Shown one piece after another: positions 5,572-14,749 of a DNA stretch of 39,688 nt (its first letter is position 1; each line of letters opens with the position of its first letter). The position numbers and the translations under genes are program-made. The notes under the pieces are model-generated. The model was not told the DNA's origin, searched no databases, and saw only the letters and a list, made by a program, of their open reading frames with translations. Source of the stretch: a virus. The stretch lies in IMG/VR virus record IMGVR_UViG_3300046462_000508, positions 1 to 39,688 of that record. One strand, written 5' to 3'.

Positions 5572-8500
5572 CTAGAAGTAGTCCGGCGACAAGCCGACAT
5601 CGACAACCGGGGCAGGGCTTCGCCCTTCCTCCAAGTCCACCTTTACCGACACGGACTCAACAAAGAACTTCATGACCGTGCTCGGCGCAGGCGCCGGAAG
5701 GTTGGAGAACTGCACACGCGAGCCGATATCGAGTGCGAGAGCCTTACTCTTCAAGCTGTCGCTTACGCAGGTGAACCGGGCCGTGTCGCATCGGACGCGC
5801 GGCTGCGAGTGACCCGCCAGGATTCCGTTAGCGGTCAGCGTCGAATAGTCCCCGACGTTCGTCGGCGCGCCGGTCGTCTGGAACGACAGGCCCACGGACA
5901 TAGGCCGCTTGCCGTAGCGCTCCACCGAAGGCCAGTCCGCGAAGTAGCCCAAGACACCATTCGAGTCGGTCACGCTAACCCAGTTGACTATCTTGTCTAG
6001 CGTGTCGTAAAACACCATCCCGGCATCCGGCCCTGTGCCGTTCGAGAAGTCAACTACTGGCACTGCCGACGACTTCACCTGAAAGCACGGGTTACCGGCC
6101 CCGGACATGTAGATGGTTCCGCCGAGCTGAACCGCTATCGCCTGCAAGGCCGCGTCAGGGCCGATGTTGCCCCAGCGGCAGTTAGGCAGGAAGCCCGTAG
6201 GAGCAACAGTGCGGCTGCCCAGATTCAGAAGCGTGTCCCACCGGACATCAAGGCCGGACGCGACCACGACCGCCCCCGGCGTGTAGCCGTACAGGGACGG
6301 GTTAACCGCAGCGATGTACCGCGAGCTAGGGTCAACGAACTTCCGGTTCGAGTAGACCAGGTGGCCTATCTGCCCCTGCCACACGTTCTGTGCGGAGCCC
6401 TGCCACGTCGGGAAGTCGGCCCCGAAGTACGACCAGGCGCCGGGCGGCCCCGCATAGGTGAACGTGGCCCCGATCTCCGTTCGACGGGCACCGTTCAGGT
6501 AGCCCTCAAACGAGATCATCCCGCCAATGACCCGCCACCTGATCAGGAGATGATTCGCCTGAGTCGTGGCCTGCGGGTAAGAGAACGTGGTGTAGGCCCC
6601 CGCGTTCGGATAGCCGATCAGAAAACCTACGTGGCCGTTGTTGTCCGAATACACCTGAACCGTGATCTGACCCACGGGCGACGTGCCGAAGTCCCGACCA
6701 ACCAGGGTGAAGATTCCGGAAGTCGTAGCCCCCAGGCTGAACCAAAGGTCGAACGACCCATGTCCCTCGCTGCCCTTGGCAGGGAAACAACCGTTCATGC
6801 CGTTCGCATAGAACGTCATACAGTTGCCCGTGGTGATGTTCGCCGAGTTGTTTTGGGAACCCAATCCCCAGAACGGGGAATACTCGGGAACGATGTTCGG
6901 GGTGTATTGCGATGAAGGTCCGCCGGACGTTGAAACCGCCGTCGATGCCGTAGCGCTAGCGGCGCCCGTCGTCTGATAGATCAGTCCGCCAAGCTGGTAG
7001 CTGAAGGCGTGCTGAAGGCCGTCCCCAGCGGCCTTCACGGCGTACGTGCCACCCGCCGCATATGGGCCGAGGTCTGTACCGTTCTGGCTGTAGAGATCCC
7101 AATAGTTGTGCAACATCGGGTCGTTGAGGACCTGCGAACGATACGGGTTGTCCACCTGTACCGCCGCAAGATGCCTGAACAGGTCCGAGCATGCCGCCGT
7201 GACCTCCATGAGGTCATTCGACTGCAACGGGTCGGCCGTCCAAGAGTCCACGAAACCCGCGTACAGCGGAACGGAACCGTCCCCCGACGTGAACACCGGC
7301 ATGCTCGCCGGAGCCGGGTAAGCCGACACCGAGTAGATCTGGACTTCCTTTACAGCAACGGTCATGTTCGCGCCGCCGCTGTTGTACGAGTACAGGTGCA
7401 TCGCCAGGTTCGGCAGCCCGAGATCGTTGAACAGCGACGAGGGACCGACCGAAGGAACAACCACCTGCGTCGTGAAGGTCTGCCAGGCGGTTGACGCCGC
7501 CCAGTCGCTCGGGGTGTAGAGGCTCGACGTGCCCATGATGGTGTTCAAGGCGCCGTAGTACTGAGTCTCATACCTCAGCCCGATCTGACCGGACGTGGCG
7601 CCCGACACAATCCGCGCCTTGAACTGAAACCAGTAGGTGCTACCGGGGGTGATCAGGTGCGAGACACGCCCCGAGTAGGTGACGCTGTTCGGCGCGGTCG
7701 CGCTGGTTCCGGTCCCGCTGAAGACCAGGCCCCCAACCGTCGAGTCATACTGCGCGTACTGGCCCTGAATGGCCGTGGTGGAACCCACGACGGATGACGT
7801 GTTGGAGTCCAGAGCCCAGGCGCCGTTTACGTCCGGGTCCGAAGGCCCCGAGCCGACAGAGCCAACGTTCTGCCCGAGCGGCCCGCGCGACACGTTCGCC
7901 ATGTTCACGGGCGCCAGGTTGCCGTTGGTGATCTCGTTCAACTGGATCGGCACATCGGGCATCACGTGGTCAGACCAGCCCGGCACGAACGGGTTTGCTG
8001 CCGTCAGCGAGAGCGTGTCCGAATACGCGGACGCCGCAACCCCGGCAGTGTCGGCCGACAGAAGCCGCACCGAAGCCGAGACGGCCCCCTTTGGCGCTAC
8101 CGCTGCCCCCTGGCACAGGGTGAACCCGGCGCTTGAGGCGGCCCCGGAAAGGCGCCGCGTGGTGAAGATCCCCGCCGCGTAGTGCTTAGCGACCTGAGCG
8201 GCCGTCGCCTGATAGTTGTAATAGGCGAAGTCCTGCACCTGGCCTTGGAAGAACGACCAGCCGTTAACCATGTTGGTCAGGCCGGTGATTGCGGGCCAGC
8301 TATGCGCCGTGGTCTCACCGCACCCCAGCCACGCATACGTGTCCGGGTCCCATGTCGGGGTGGTGTTGGTGCCGATCGCCGCACCATCCAGGTAGACGGT
8401 CTGCGTGTTGCTTGCGAACAAGACCGTGATGACGACGTGATGCCACATGCCGTCATTGACTGCGGCGGGGCTCGTCCCCGCCATCGTGGTCGTGCCCGTG

Positions 8501-9411
8501 TAGAACCCGGCCCGGAGAAGCCCGTCATTGCCGATGTAGGCCAGCGGCATAGAGCCGCCCGCCGAGGTGGTTCCGGGGGTCGCGTTGTTGCCGGAGGCGA
8601 ACAGCACGCCCGTTGAGGCGCCGGTAGTGCAGAACCAGAACTCAACGGTTCGGTCCCCTGAGCCCAGAACCGCCATGTCCGGGGCCTGCCCGTACGACTG
8701 CCCCGACAGCGTGTAGCAGTTGGCCCCGAGGGGGCCGAACCGCCCAGCGGCGGCACTGCCGCCCGTGAAGACCAACGACAGGTTGGTATCGGTCGTGTTC
8801 TGCGGGGAGGACGCTCCCGACTCAAGACGGTTGTACTGGACCGGGAAGTCATTGAGCACGACCCCCCGATATATGGCGTCCAGGGTGGCGCCAGCGTCCC
8901 CGCCGGAGCCGAGAGTGTTCCCCTTCACGTCGAAGAACTGAACCGCCGTGTTGACGCTGTACGGGGTGTTCGCCGCCTGGTAGCCCGAGGCGACATAAGG
9001 CAGCCCAGCCGCGACCGGCTGAGGGTCGCACGTCCACAGAACGTCGCCAGGCAACACCGTGGACGGAACGGCCGTCATCAGGTCGTAGCCACTGCCCGAC
9101 CGGGTGACGGTGTTCTCGCTGCTGATGGTGGTCTTTGGGCCAGCCGTGAACCCGGCCGTGTTGTTGAACCCGCCCGTGGCCGCAATCGCGTAGTTGAGGA
9201 CGTTCGACCCGTACACCTTGCCCGGAGTGAACATGCCGTCCGGCGAGTCCAGGATCACGTTTGCGGTAGCCGTCTCGATTGCATCCATCTCGGTCGAGCG
9301 GCCCCGCTTGGTGTCGAACTTGACCAGGCGGTTAGACACGTCCGTCCACGGAACGCAACGGTTGTACGGGCTCCCGCCCCAGCCGACGAGAGCCTGATAG
9401 GTCACAGTCAT
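5572..9411 (-). CDS. large minor tail protein with LamG/concanavalin-like domains
   Basis: 1279 aa. The N-terminus (VGWGGSPYNRCVPWTDVSNR, then ILDSPDGMFTPGK) resembles minor tail proteins that follow the tape measure in siphophages. Residues ~225-400 form a LamG-like jelly roll (YIGNDGLLRAGFYTG, WHHVVITV, QTVYLDGAAIG). A second such region lies at ~840-1020 (SFDLWFSL, LIRWRVIGGMISFEGYLNGA). The C-terminal ~250 residues end in a tail-hub-like strand pattern. Probably tail tip with carbohydrate-binding modules that contact the cell surface. No Shine-Dalgarno outside the hairpin at 9419-9442 that immediately precedes the ATG. Confidence 0.8.
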   Translation of the reverse strand: MTVTYQALVGWGGSPYNRCVPWTDVSNRLVKFDTKRGRSTEMDAIETATANVILDSPDGMFTPGKVYGSNVLNYAIAATGGFNNTAGFTAGPKTTISSENTVTRSGSGYDLMTAVPSTVLPGDVLWTCDPQPVAAGLPYVASGYQAANTPYSVNTAVQFFDVKGNTLGSGGDAGATLDAIYRGVVLNDFPVQYNRLESGASSPQNTTDTNLSLVFTGGSAAAGRFGPLGANCYTLSGQSYGQAPDMAVLGSGDRTVEFWFCTTGASTGVLFASGNNATPGTTSAGGSMPLAYIGNDGLLRAGFYTGTTTMAGTSPAAVNDGMWHHVVITVLFASNTQTVYLDGAAIGTNTTPTWDPDTYAWLGCGETTAHSWPAITGLTNMVNGWSFFQGQVQDFAYYNYQATAAQVAKHYAAGIFTTRRLSGAASSAGFTLCQGAAVAPKGAVSASVRLLSADTAGVAASAYSDTLSLTAANPFVPGWSDHVMPDVPIQLNEITNGNLAPVNMANVSRGPLGQNVGSVGSGPSDPDVNGAWALDSNTSSVVGSTTAIQGQYAQYDSTVGGLVFSGTGTSATAPNSVTYSGRVSHLITPGSTYWFQFKARIVSGATSGQIGLRYETQYYGALNTIMGTSSLYTPSDWAASTAWQTFTTQVVVPSVGPSSLFNDLGLPNLAMHLYSYNSGGANMTVAVKEVQIYSVSAYPAPASMPVFTSGDGSVPLYAGFVDSWTADPLQSNDLMEVTAACSDLFRHLAAVQVDNPYRSQVLNDPMLHNYWDLYSQNGTDLGPYAAGGTYAVKAAGDGLQHAFSYQLGGLIYQTTGAASATASTAVSTSGGPSSQYTPNIVPEYSPFWGLGSQNNSANITTGNCMTFYANGMNGCFPAKGSEGHGSFDLWFSLGATTSGIFTLVGRDFGTSPVGQITVQVYSDNNGHVGFLIGYPNAGAYTTFSYPQATTQANHLLIRWRVIGGMISFEGYLNGARRTEIGATFTYAGPPGAWSYFGADFPTWQGSAQNVWQGQIGHLVYSNRKFVDPSSRYIAAVNPSLYGYTPGAVVVASGLDVRWDTLLNLGSRTVAPTGFLPNCRWGNIGPDAALQAIAVQLGGTIYMSGAGNPCFQVKSSAVPVVDFSNGTGPDAGMVFYDTLDKIVNWVSVTDSNGVLGYFADWPSVERYGKRPMSVGLSFQTTGAPTNVGDYSTLTANGILAGHSQPRVRCDTARFTCVSDSLKSKALALDIGSRVQFSNLPAPAPSTVMKFFVESVSVKVDLEEGRSPAPVVDVGLSPDYF

Positions 9412-9418
9412 GAAAAAC

Positions 9419-9442
9419 GGACCGGCCCCTAAAGGCCGGTCC
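9419..9442 (-). terminator. hairpin between tape measure and LamG tail protein
   Basis: GGACCGGCC-ctaaa-GGCCGGTCC with GTTTTTC tail running straight into the ATG of the next gene. It holds the only purine-rich segment before that start, so it might both attenuate transcription and hide the ribosome site. Confidence 0.65.
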
Positions 9443-12323
9443 TCCCCCCGTTCCTCCGTGCGATCTGTCGAATCTCGTCTCGAATGGCCTGAGACATGTT
9501 GCGGGCGAAGTCCTTTTCCGCCTGGATCGACCCGGCGACGTTGATAGTGACGGGCACTGTAAAGCCCCCGGCCGGCACAGGGCCGACCGCGCCAGAAGTC
9601 GCCCAGACCTGACCGACGTTCCGGGCGGCCACCGCCGCCGCAGTCGAAGCGGTCTGCTGCTGCTGACGGAAGGCGGCTGTAAAGCGGTTGGCCGGCACAG
9701 TCACCATGCCCACCACCGCGTCATGCACGGCCGCCGTCTTCGCCACGACGCCGTTAATGAAGCCCTCGCCCGTACCGTGGCCAAGGCCCATGTAGAGACG
9801 CGAAGGGCTGTTGATGCCTAGGAAATCCTTCACGCCCTTATAGGCGTCCTTGACGACCCCCACGGCCGAATCCTTGACCTGCCCCGCCATGTCTTCGACG
9901 CCCTTAATAAATCCCTTCATCATGTTCAAACCGGCGTCCTCAAGCCAGGTGGAGACATCGTTAAAATAGCCCTTGGCAGTCCCCGGCAGGTCCGTGAACC
10001 ACTTCCAAAGGGCCTTAGCCCCGTCCCCGATGCCCTTCAGCAACCCGGAGACGATATCGCCGCCGGTCTTAAGCAGCCACGAGGCCGCCTCAGAGAGGAG
10101 TCGGAGCAGGGCGCCGGGCAAATCCTGGAACCACTTCAGGATATCCGCACCGATTCGCACGACACTGTCACTCATCGACTTCATTGCGCTGGAAAGAAGC
10201 GAAGTCGCGTCGTCCCAAAGCGTCTTCCAGAGCGCGCTAGCGACTTGCTTAAGCCGGGTAAATCCGTAAGTCACATCCGAGCTGAAAGATTCAACCCGCG
10301 AAGCGATCCACTTAAACGGTGCCTCTGCGGCATCTATAAGAAGCTTTCCGCCCTCAACGAACAGCTTCACGATCTTGCCGAAGAGTACCGCCTTCAGGAA
10401 TCCATAGATGAAGTCCCAGGCGCCCGCGATTATCTTGCAAAGGCCGTCCCAGGCGGCATGCCAGTTGCCGGTAAACACGCCCCTCAGGAACTCTATGAGG
10501 CCCCGAAGAAACTCGATCGCGCCTCGAACCGCGATGAACACGCCGGACAGGAAGCCCTTAACCGCGTCGATCAGGGGACCGCCGAACACGTCGATGATCC
10601 ACTTAATGACCGGCGCCAGGAACGAATACAGGCCAGCCAGCGCGTCAAGCGCCTCCGAGATCAAAGACTGAAAATCCTTGAAGATCGGCTGAAGCTGCTT
10701 CCAAGCCCAGTCGAGAAGGGGAATAACCTTCTTCTCGATGAAATCGGCCAGCGTCTTCAGGATCGGTTGAGTCTTAGTCCAAAGGGTTTCCATCTTCGGA
10801 ATGACCACGGCCGATATGAACTCGCCCCACTGCTTCAGCGAGGGAAGAACATCCGTCTTGATGAACCGGCCGATATCCTTAATGATCGGCAGCAACAGGC
10901 GGCCAATGTCCGACGCAGCGCGAGCCACAAACGGCACGATCTGAGTTATGAACACCTTCCCGACGCGCTCGACCATGGGAATAACGTCCTTGACGATTAC
11001 CTGGCCGACTTCCTTCAGGGCGGGCAGAACATCGCCGTGAACGACCTTGCCGACCTCAACAAGGCCCTTCATGAAGCCGCTTCCGCCGTTCGGCCCCTTC
11101 GCCGCCTTACCTGGATCGGACAGCGCAGCCCAGATCTCTTGACCGTACTTCGCGGCCTTCGACAGGTAGCCCGGAAGGGCCTCCACGAACGGGTTCAGGA
11201 AGGTCGCCAGCTTCGGCGCCACCTGCATATACAGGTGCTGCGCCGATGACTCCATCGTCGCGCTGAGCATGCTGAACGTGCCGGACAAGCCCTTGGACTT
11301 AGCCGATGCGATAGTCGATGCCTCGCCTGTGCGGCCGACAACCTTAATGTACTTCTCGTAGTTCGGGATGCCGGTCTCAACGAGCTGCTTAGCGGACTCA
11401 AGCGGAATCTTGCCGAAGATATCCTTGATATAGGTGTTCTTCTGCTGATCGCTAAGGTTCGCCATCTTGTCGTGGAGCTGGCCCACGATAACGGTGAAGT
11501 CCTTCATCTTGCCGTTAGAATCGTAGGCGTCGATGCCCAGCGCCTTAAGAGCAGCGCCGCCCTTCGTCGTGGGGACCTCAAGGTTCGTGAGAACGTCCTT
11601 AAGCGCCGTACCAGCCTTAGACCCCCGGATGCCGATGTTGGCCATCTCCGCAAGAAAGCCCGTTGTCTCGTTGAACGTCAGCCCGGCGTGATGCGACACG
11701 ACCGCCGAATACGCAAGCGCGTTATGAAGGTCCTCAAGGGAAGCCGTGGATGTGTGCGTGGCATTCGTAAACGAATCCGACACCATCTGAGCATCCTTGG
11801 TCTGCAAACCGAAGGAATGCATAGCCTCGGTCATGACGTTAGCGGCCTCTGCCGCGTCAACCGTCGTAGCCTTAGACAGTGCCATGGTCGGGATCAGAAG
11901 GGCCTGGCCCTGTGACAAGCTGAACCCGGCCTTAGTCAGCTTTGACAGCGCGTCGGCGGCATCCCCCACCGTGAGGCCGTACTTTGCCAGAGCCGGGCTC
12001 ATGCCATACAAGCTCTGCTCAAGGGCCTTCATCTGAGCGTCAGACGACTTTGTGAAAGCCTGAATCTGATTGAGCGACTGCTCATAGCCAGAGCCGACCT
12101 TGTATAGCTCCGCCGCGATGCCACCGACCGCCGCAGCGGCCCCGACAGCGAACAGCCCGACGCCCTTGGCTAGGCCGCCCATAGACGACATGATGCCGCC
12201 GCCGTGAGCATCCGCAGACGAATGCGCACGCTCAAGGCCGTGGGACAAGTCTTCAAGGGCGCCCACTGCGCCCAACGCGTCACCCGCGATGATTACGCGG
12301 AGAATCCGCTCACCAGCCGCCAC
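9429..12323 (-). CDS. tape measure protein
   Basis: 964 aa, GTG start 3 nt after the chaperone stop. The N-terminal third matches phage tape-measure cores (PhageMin_Tail type): SLYGMSPALAKYGLTVGDAA, TGFLAEMANIGIRGSKAG, KDVLTNLEVPTTKGGAALKA. The middle carries amphipathic helices rich in Trp/Ile/Phe, including repeats of the type KDVIPMVERVGKVFI / KTDVLPSLKQWGEFI. The C-terminus has YKGVKDFLGINSPSRLYMGL, a motif shared by many actinophage tape measures. It sets tail length and forms the DNA channel. Two copies of the 30-bp composite repeat are encoded in frame near the C-terminus (VPANRFTAAF and VPAGGFTVP). Confidence 0.93.
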   Translation of the reverse strand: MAAGERILRVIIAGDALGAVGALEDLSHGLERAHSSADAHGGGIMSSMGGLAKGVGLFAVGAAAAVGGIAAELYKVGSGYEQSLNQIQAFTKSSDAQMKALEQSLYGMSPALAKYGLTVGDAADALSKLTKAGFSLSQGQALLIPTMALSKATTVDAAEAANVMTEAMHSFGLQTKDAQMVSDSFTNATHTSTASLEDLHNALAYSAVVSHHAGLTFNETTGFLAEMANIGIRGSKAGTALKDVLTNLEVPTTKGGAALKALGIDAYDSNGKMKDFTVIVGQLHDKMANLSDQQKNTYIKDIFGKIPLESAKQLVETGIPNYEKYIKVVGRTGEASTIASAKSKGLSGTFSMLSATMESSAQHLYMQVAPKLATFLNPFVEALPGYLSKAAKYGQEIWAALSDPGKAAKGPNGGSGFMKGLVEVGKVVHGDVLPALKEVGQVIVKDVIPMVERVGKVFITQIVPFVARAASDIGRLLLPIIKDIGRFIKTDVLPSLKQWGEFISAVVIPKMETLWTKTQPILKTLADFIEKKVIPLLDWAWKQLQPIFKDFQSLISEALDALAGLYSFLAPVIKWIIDVFGGPLIDAVKGFLSGVFIAVRGAIEFLRGLIEFLRGVFTGNWHAAWDGLCKIIAGAWDFIYGFLKAVLFGKIVKLFVEGGKLLIDAAEAPFKWIASRVESFSSDVTYGFTRLKQVASALWKTLWDDATSLLSSAMKSMSDSVVRIGADILKWFQDLPGALLRLLSEAASWLLKTGGDIVSGLLKGIGDGAKALWKWFTDLPGTAKGYFNDVSTWLEDAGLNMMKGFIKGVEDMAGQVKDSAVGVVKDAYKGVKDFLGINSPSRLYMGLGHGTGEGFINGVVAKTAAVHDAVVGMVTVPANRFTAAFRQQQQTASTAAAVAARNVGQVWATSGAVGPVPAGGFTVPVTINVAGSIQAEKDFARNMSQAIRDEIRQIARRNGGRTGL
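9547..9576 (-). repeat. 30-bp composite repeat (in tape measure)
   Basis: GCCGGCC-5-CTTTACAG, encodes VPAGGFTVP; right block lost. Confidence 0.75.
9667..9696 (-). repeat. 30-bp composite repeat (in tape measure)
   Basis: GCCGGCC-5-CTTTACAG, encodes PANRFTAA, exactly 120 bp from the previous copy and in the same frame. Confidence 0.75.
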
Positions 12324-12326
12324 GGT

Positions 12327-12772
12327 TTATCCCCCCGAATCCCGTAGCGCTTCCGCGTACCCGTAGAACATGCGGTACTCGGACAGCGTCAGTTGCCTAA
12401 TTTCGGCTGGCGTCCAACCGAAGAAACGGGCCAGCAAAGCCCATTCCTTCAGCCGTTCCAGCCTTAGTCGTTTCCCTCCGGGTCGCTCTCGGCGAACTTC
12501 AGCTCAGAGAGACGAACATGCCGGGCGTCTTCGATGGTGAAGGCCGGGTTCTCACGCCGCTTGGTCACATAGACCAGGGCCTTGATGACCTTCGCCGTGA
12601 GGTGGGTTTCCGACAGCGGGCGGCCCTTCTCGTCAAACTCCCGCTTGCCGTCCGCGTCCAGGACCGGACGCGCCTTCAGCGCCTCCGTGAGCGACTGGCC
12701 GGTGATCTCCTCGAAGTCCTCAAGGTCACCGATGGACAGGTCTTCGGGGTCAAGGTGCAGAACTTCAGACAT
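12327..12772 (-). CDS. tail assembly chaperone, -1 frameshift fusion (gpGT-like, ~148 aa)
   Basis: Joined product: frame 0 from 12772 to 12470, then -1 shift at GGGAAAC (12476-12470) and continuation to TAA at 12329-12327. The shifted frame has no independent start and reads RLRLERLKEWALLARFFGW, then TPAEIRQLTLSEYRMFYGYA. The hydrophobic/aromatic GW-TPxEIxxL-x3-EYxxF/Y is typical of the downstream T part in phage tail chaperones. The tape-measure GTG starts 3 nt after the stop. Heptamer, position and conserved downstream frame all agree with known programmed frameshifting in siphophages. Confidence 0.85.
12464..12772 (-). CDS. tail assembly chaperone (short form, gpG-like)
   Basis: 102 aa, ATG at 12772. 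Acidic, helical, with LDPEDLSIGDLEDFEEITGQ and LTAKVIKALVYVTKRRENP, the usual composition of the first tail-assembly chaperone between the tube and tape-measure genes. It ends ...DPEGND with a perfect -1 slippery heptamer G-GGA-AAC (12476-12470) two codons before the stop, so a minority of ribosomes would shift into the second frame. Binds the tape measure during tail assembly; not part of the virion in known systems. Confidence 0.88.
   Translation of the reverse strand: MSEVLHLDPEDLSIGDLEDFEEITGQSLTEALKARPVLDADGKREFDEKGRPLSETHLTAKVIKALVYVTKRRENPAFTIEDARHVRLSELKFAESDPEGND
12470..12476 (-). promoter_or_regulatory. programmed -1 ribosomal frameshift site
   Basis: GGGAAAC with the frame G-GGA-AAC, two codons before the short chaperone's stop. 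Matches the X-XXY-YYZ rule for tandem slippage. Confidence 0.85.
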
Positions 12773-12795
12773 GGGGGTCTCCTCATCAAGTAGAA

Positions 12796-12822
12796 AGCCC
12801 CGCCGACACTTGGCCGGCGGGG
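12796..12822 (-). terminator. terminator between gp10-like gene and chaperone gene
   Basis: GCCCCGCCG / CGGCGGGGC stem; minus-strand tail TTTCT. The GCCGGCG block of the adjacent 30-bp repeat forms one stem arm. Confidence 0.7.
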
Positions 12823-12842
12823 CGCTGTAAAGCGAACCGCGG
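12813..12842 (+). repeat. 30-bp composite repeat
   Basis: GCCGGCG-5-CTGTAAAG-4-CCGCGG; 2 nt from the gp10-like stop codon. Confidence 0.85.
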
Positions 12843-12844
12843 AA

Positions 12845-13360
12845 CTACTCGCCCAGGTCCGAGACTCGGAACCCGGCTTTGCGCATGAGGCGCATCATGT
12901 CCGCCATGTAGACCGCTTCGACCTTCGCGCGTTCCTCGCGGACGGCGGGGTTCAGGAAGTAGCCGACGCCATCGGCCGGGCCGGAGCCGCTGACCCACTG
13001 GTTGCCGCGCCACGGCTCGAACTGCGGGTATTTCAACGCGCCGAACTCGGCGCCGAACGCGAACGGCATCCCGCGCCCCAGGCGAACGCTGGCCTGACGG
13101 GACGCCTTCGACGTGGCCAGGCTTCCGGCCGCCTTGGCGGCGACACCACCGAGCCCCGCCGCCTTCGTGCGGGCGGCGTCCTTCACCATGTCAGCGGCCA
13201 TTTTGTTGGTCGCAGCCACTTCCCCGACAAGCGCCGGGGCCGTCTCTTTCACCGAGCGAAGGAACTCGTACAAGCCTTCAACCTGGATTTTCTGGCTGAA
13301 GTCGTTCGAGTAGCCCGAGGTGAACTGACGCCCCCGGCCTTGGCCCGGCTGGTACGGCAT
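12845..13360 (-). CDS. HK97 gp10-like head-tail completion protein
   Basis: 171 aa, ATG overlapping the tail-tube-side stop as TAATG. After a basic Gly-rich start it has VEGLYEFLRSVKETAPAL (the gp10 helix), a KMAADMVKDAARTKAAGL stretch, and the aromatic FGALKYPQFEPWRGN loop seen in gp10/HK97-like minor capsid or tail-completion proteins. Its place between tail tube and chaperones differs slightly from lambda but is common in actinophages. Two nt after its TAG begins a copy of the 30-bp repeat (CCGCGG end), which merges into a terminator hairpin. Confidence 0.7.
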   Translation of the reverse strand: MPYQPGQGRGRQFTSGYSNDFSQKIQVEGLYEFLRSVKETAPALVGEVAATNKMAADMVKDAARTKAAGLGGVAAKAAGSLATSKASRQASVRLGRGMPFAFGAEFGALKYPQFEPWRGNQWVSGSGPADGVGYFLNPAVREERAKVEAVYMADMMRLMRKAGFRVSDLGE

Positions 13361-14343
13361 TAGGGCGCAACGTCCTTCGTCTTGTACACGATCGAGATCG
13401 GCGGGCTGATGCCGTCGTCAAGGGCCATGCCCGTGAAACTGATCTCGGGGACCTTCGCCCCATCGACGTGCGGCGGCCCGGCGTCAAACCGGGCGTTCGG
13501 AATCGTCACCGTGAGAGCGCCGCCCTGCGGAGTCGCCCAGTTCATCACGATGGCAGCGGTAGCACCCGCAGCGGTCGCGGAGCTGACCCGGTTGAACTGA
13601 GTCAGGCCGTCGAACTCGCCCTTCAGTTCCCAGTTGACCGAACGCATCTCCTGCTCAAGCGGTTCCTTCTTGACGTTGTTGTTCGCCATGAAGTAACGAT
13701 CAACCTTGAGCTTGTTGTCACCCTTGACCGCAACGTCATGAACCGCGAACGCCGTACCGCCAACGGTGGCCGTGCCACCGATGTAGGTAAAGAGCTGCGA
13801 ACCGCTCGGATAGGTCGGGGTCGCCAGGGCAAACGCGCCGGTCCCGGCGGGCTGCGTCTCCGATGCGAAGTCCAGCCCCAGGGACATCCCGAGAACGCCG
13901 TCAACGGCGCTGGTCAGTTCCCAGTTGTGGATCTTGCCGCCCGCGTAGGTGAACGGCGTCAGAGTGCCGTCCGTCGCGTACCGGCCGACCTGCCACGTAG
14001 ACGACAGGCCCGTCAGGGTGCCGAGAGTGAACGTGTACGGGGTGAACCCGCCTACCGGCGCACCGGCAGAGAAGGCGCCTAGGGCGTGCTGAAACAGCAG
14101 GCCAAAGTTCGAGTCCTGGACTTCGAGCTTGACCGTGCCGTCCGCGCCCTTGAAGTTCGGCGCCCACCTATCGGTGCGGAGCACGCGGGTGCCCGCCCTG
14201 ACGCCCTTGGCGTCGATGCGCGCGTACTTCCCTGCGATGGTCTCGTTTTCGATCTCGAAGAACCTCGCCGGGGCGACGGCCGTCGCGTATGCAGTCTCGG
14301 CCACCATCCCCAGATAGGAATCGTGAACGGTGTAGACAGTCAT
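13360..14343 (-). CDS. major tail tube protein
   Basis: 327 aa, TAATG overlap with the upstream gene. Starts YTVHDSYLGMVAETAYATA, followed by FFEIENETIAGKYARIDAKG, a pattern of actinophage tail tube proteins. Rich in Gly/Thr/Ala beta strands with little charge, and contains repeated VDGVLGMSLGLDFASETQ-type beta segments. Length and position (after the tail terminator, before the chaperones) fit the tube subunit, which polymerises around the tape measure. Confidence 0.85.
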   Translation of the reverse strand: MTVYTVHDSYLGMVAETAYATAVAPARFFEIENETIAGKYARIDAKGVRAGTRVLRTDRWAPNFKGADGTVKLEVQDSNFGLLFQHALGAFSAGAPVGGFTPYTFTLGTLTGLSSTWQVGRYATDGTLTPFTYAGGKIHNWELTSAVDGVLGMSLGLDFASETQPAGTGAFALATPTYPSGSQLFTYIGGTATVGGTAFAVHDVAVKGDNKLKVDRYFMANNNVKKEPLEQEMRSVNWELKGEFDGLTQFNRVSSATAAGATAAIVMNWATPQGGALTVTIPNARFDAGPPHVDGAKVPEISFTGMALDDGISPPISIVYKTKDVAP

Positions 14344-14735
14344 TAGCCGGTCACCCCGCTAACCGGGGCAAGAACGACCGGAGCCGGAGCCGGGATCGGC
14401 GCAGGGTCAGCCACGGGAGCCGCTGTAAAGACAGTGGCCGGCTGAGGCTGCACAGTCGGAACGCCCGTGTCCGTAGCCACGGCGGTCACGTCAGGAAACG
14501 GCGCGGCCAGAGGAACAGGCGACGCGGAAGCCACGGCCGACGCCGGAGCGACGGACAGAGCAGTGATCGGCAGTGCGCCCACGTCCCCGTTCGAGGTCAC
14601 CTCCGCGAACGACTGGAGCAGGAGCCGCGCCGCCAGCTCGGCGGTAACCGCGACCGGAACGCCCTTGGTGAATACGGTCCCGTCCGGCGTCTCAACCGCC
14701 GCTAGTGGACCCGTGTAGACGATGTTCTGAGTCAA
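14343..14735 (-). CDS. Ala/Pro/Val-rich small structural protein, function unknown
   Basis: TTG start at 14735 chosen because GGGGGG lies 7 nt upstream and the longer frame overlaps the previous stop. The first ~60 residues (NIVYTGPLAAVETPDGTVF, then VAVTAELAARLLLQSF) look like a small head-tail module protein; similar short proteins sit between connector and tube in actinophages. The rest is low-complexity VPxVQPQPATVFTAAPVADP and Pro/Ala repeats. A copy of the 30-bp repeat is encoded in frame in that tail (QPATVFTAAP). Confidence 0.6.
   Translation of the reverse strand: MTQNIVYTGPLAAVETPDGTVFTKGVPVAVTAELAARLLLQSFAEVTSNGDVGALPITALSVAPASAVASASPVPLAAPFPDVTAVATDTGVPTVQPQPATVFTAAPVADPAPIPAPAPVVLAPVSGVTG
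14413..14442 (-). repeat. 30-bp composite repeat (in coding region)
   Basis: GCCGGCC-5-CTTTACAG in the Pro/Ala tail (PATVFTAA). Confidence 0.7.
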
Positions 14736-14749
14736 GAGAAAACCCCCCG

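Noticed and set aside
7348-7355. CTTTACAG in the LamG tail gene as another repeat copy
   Set aside because: Neither the GCCGGCC nor the CCGCGG block is present at the fixed distances; treated as chance.
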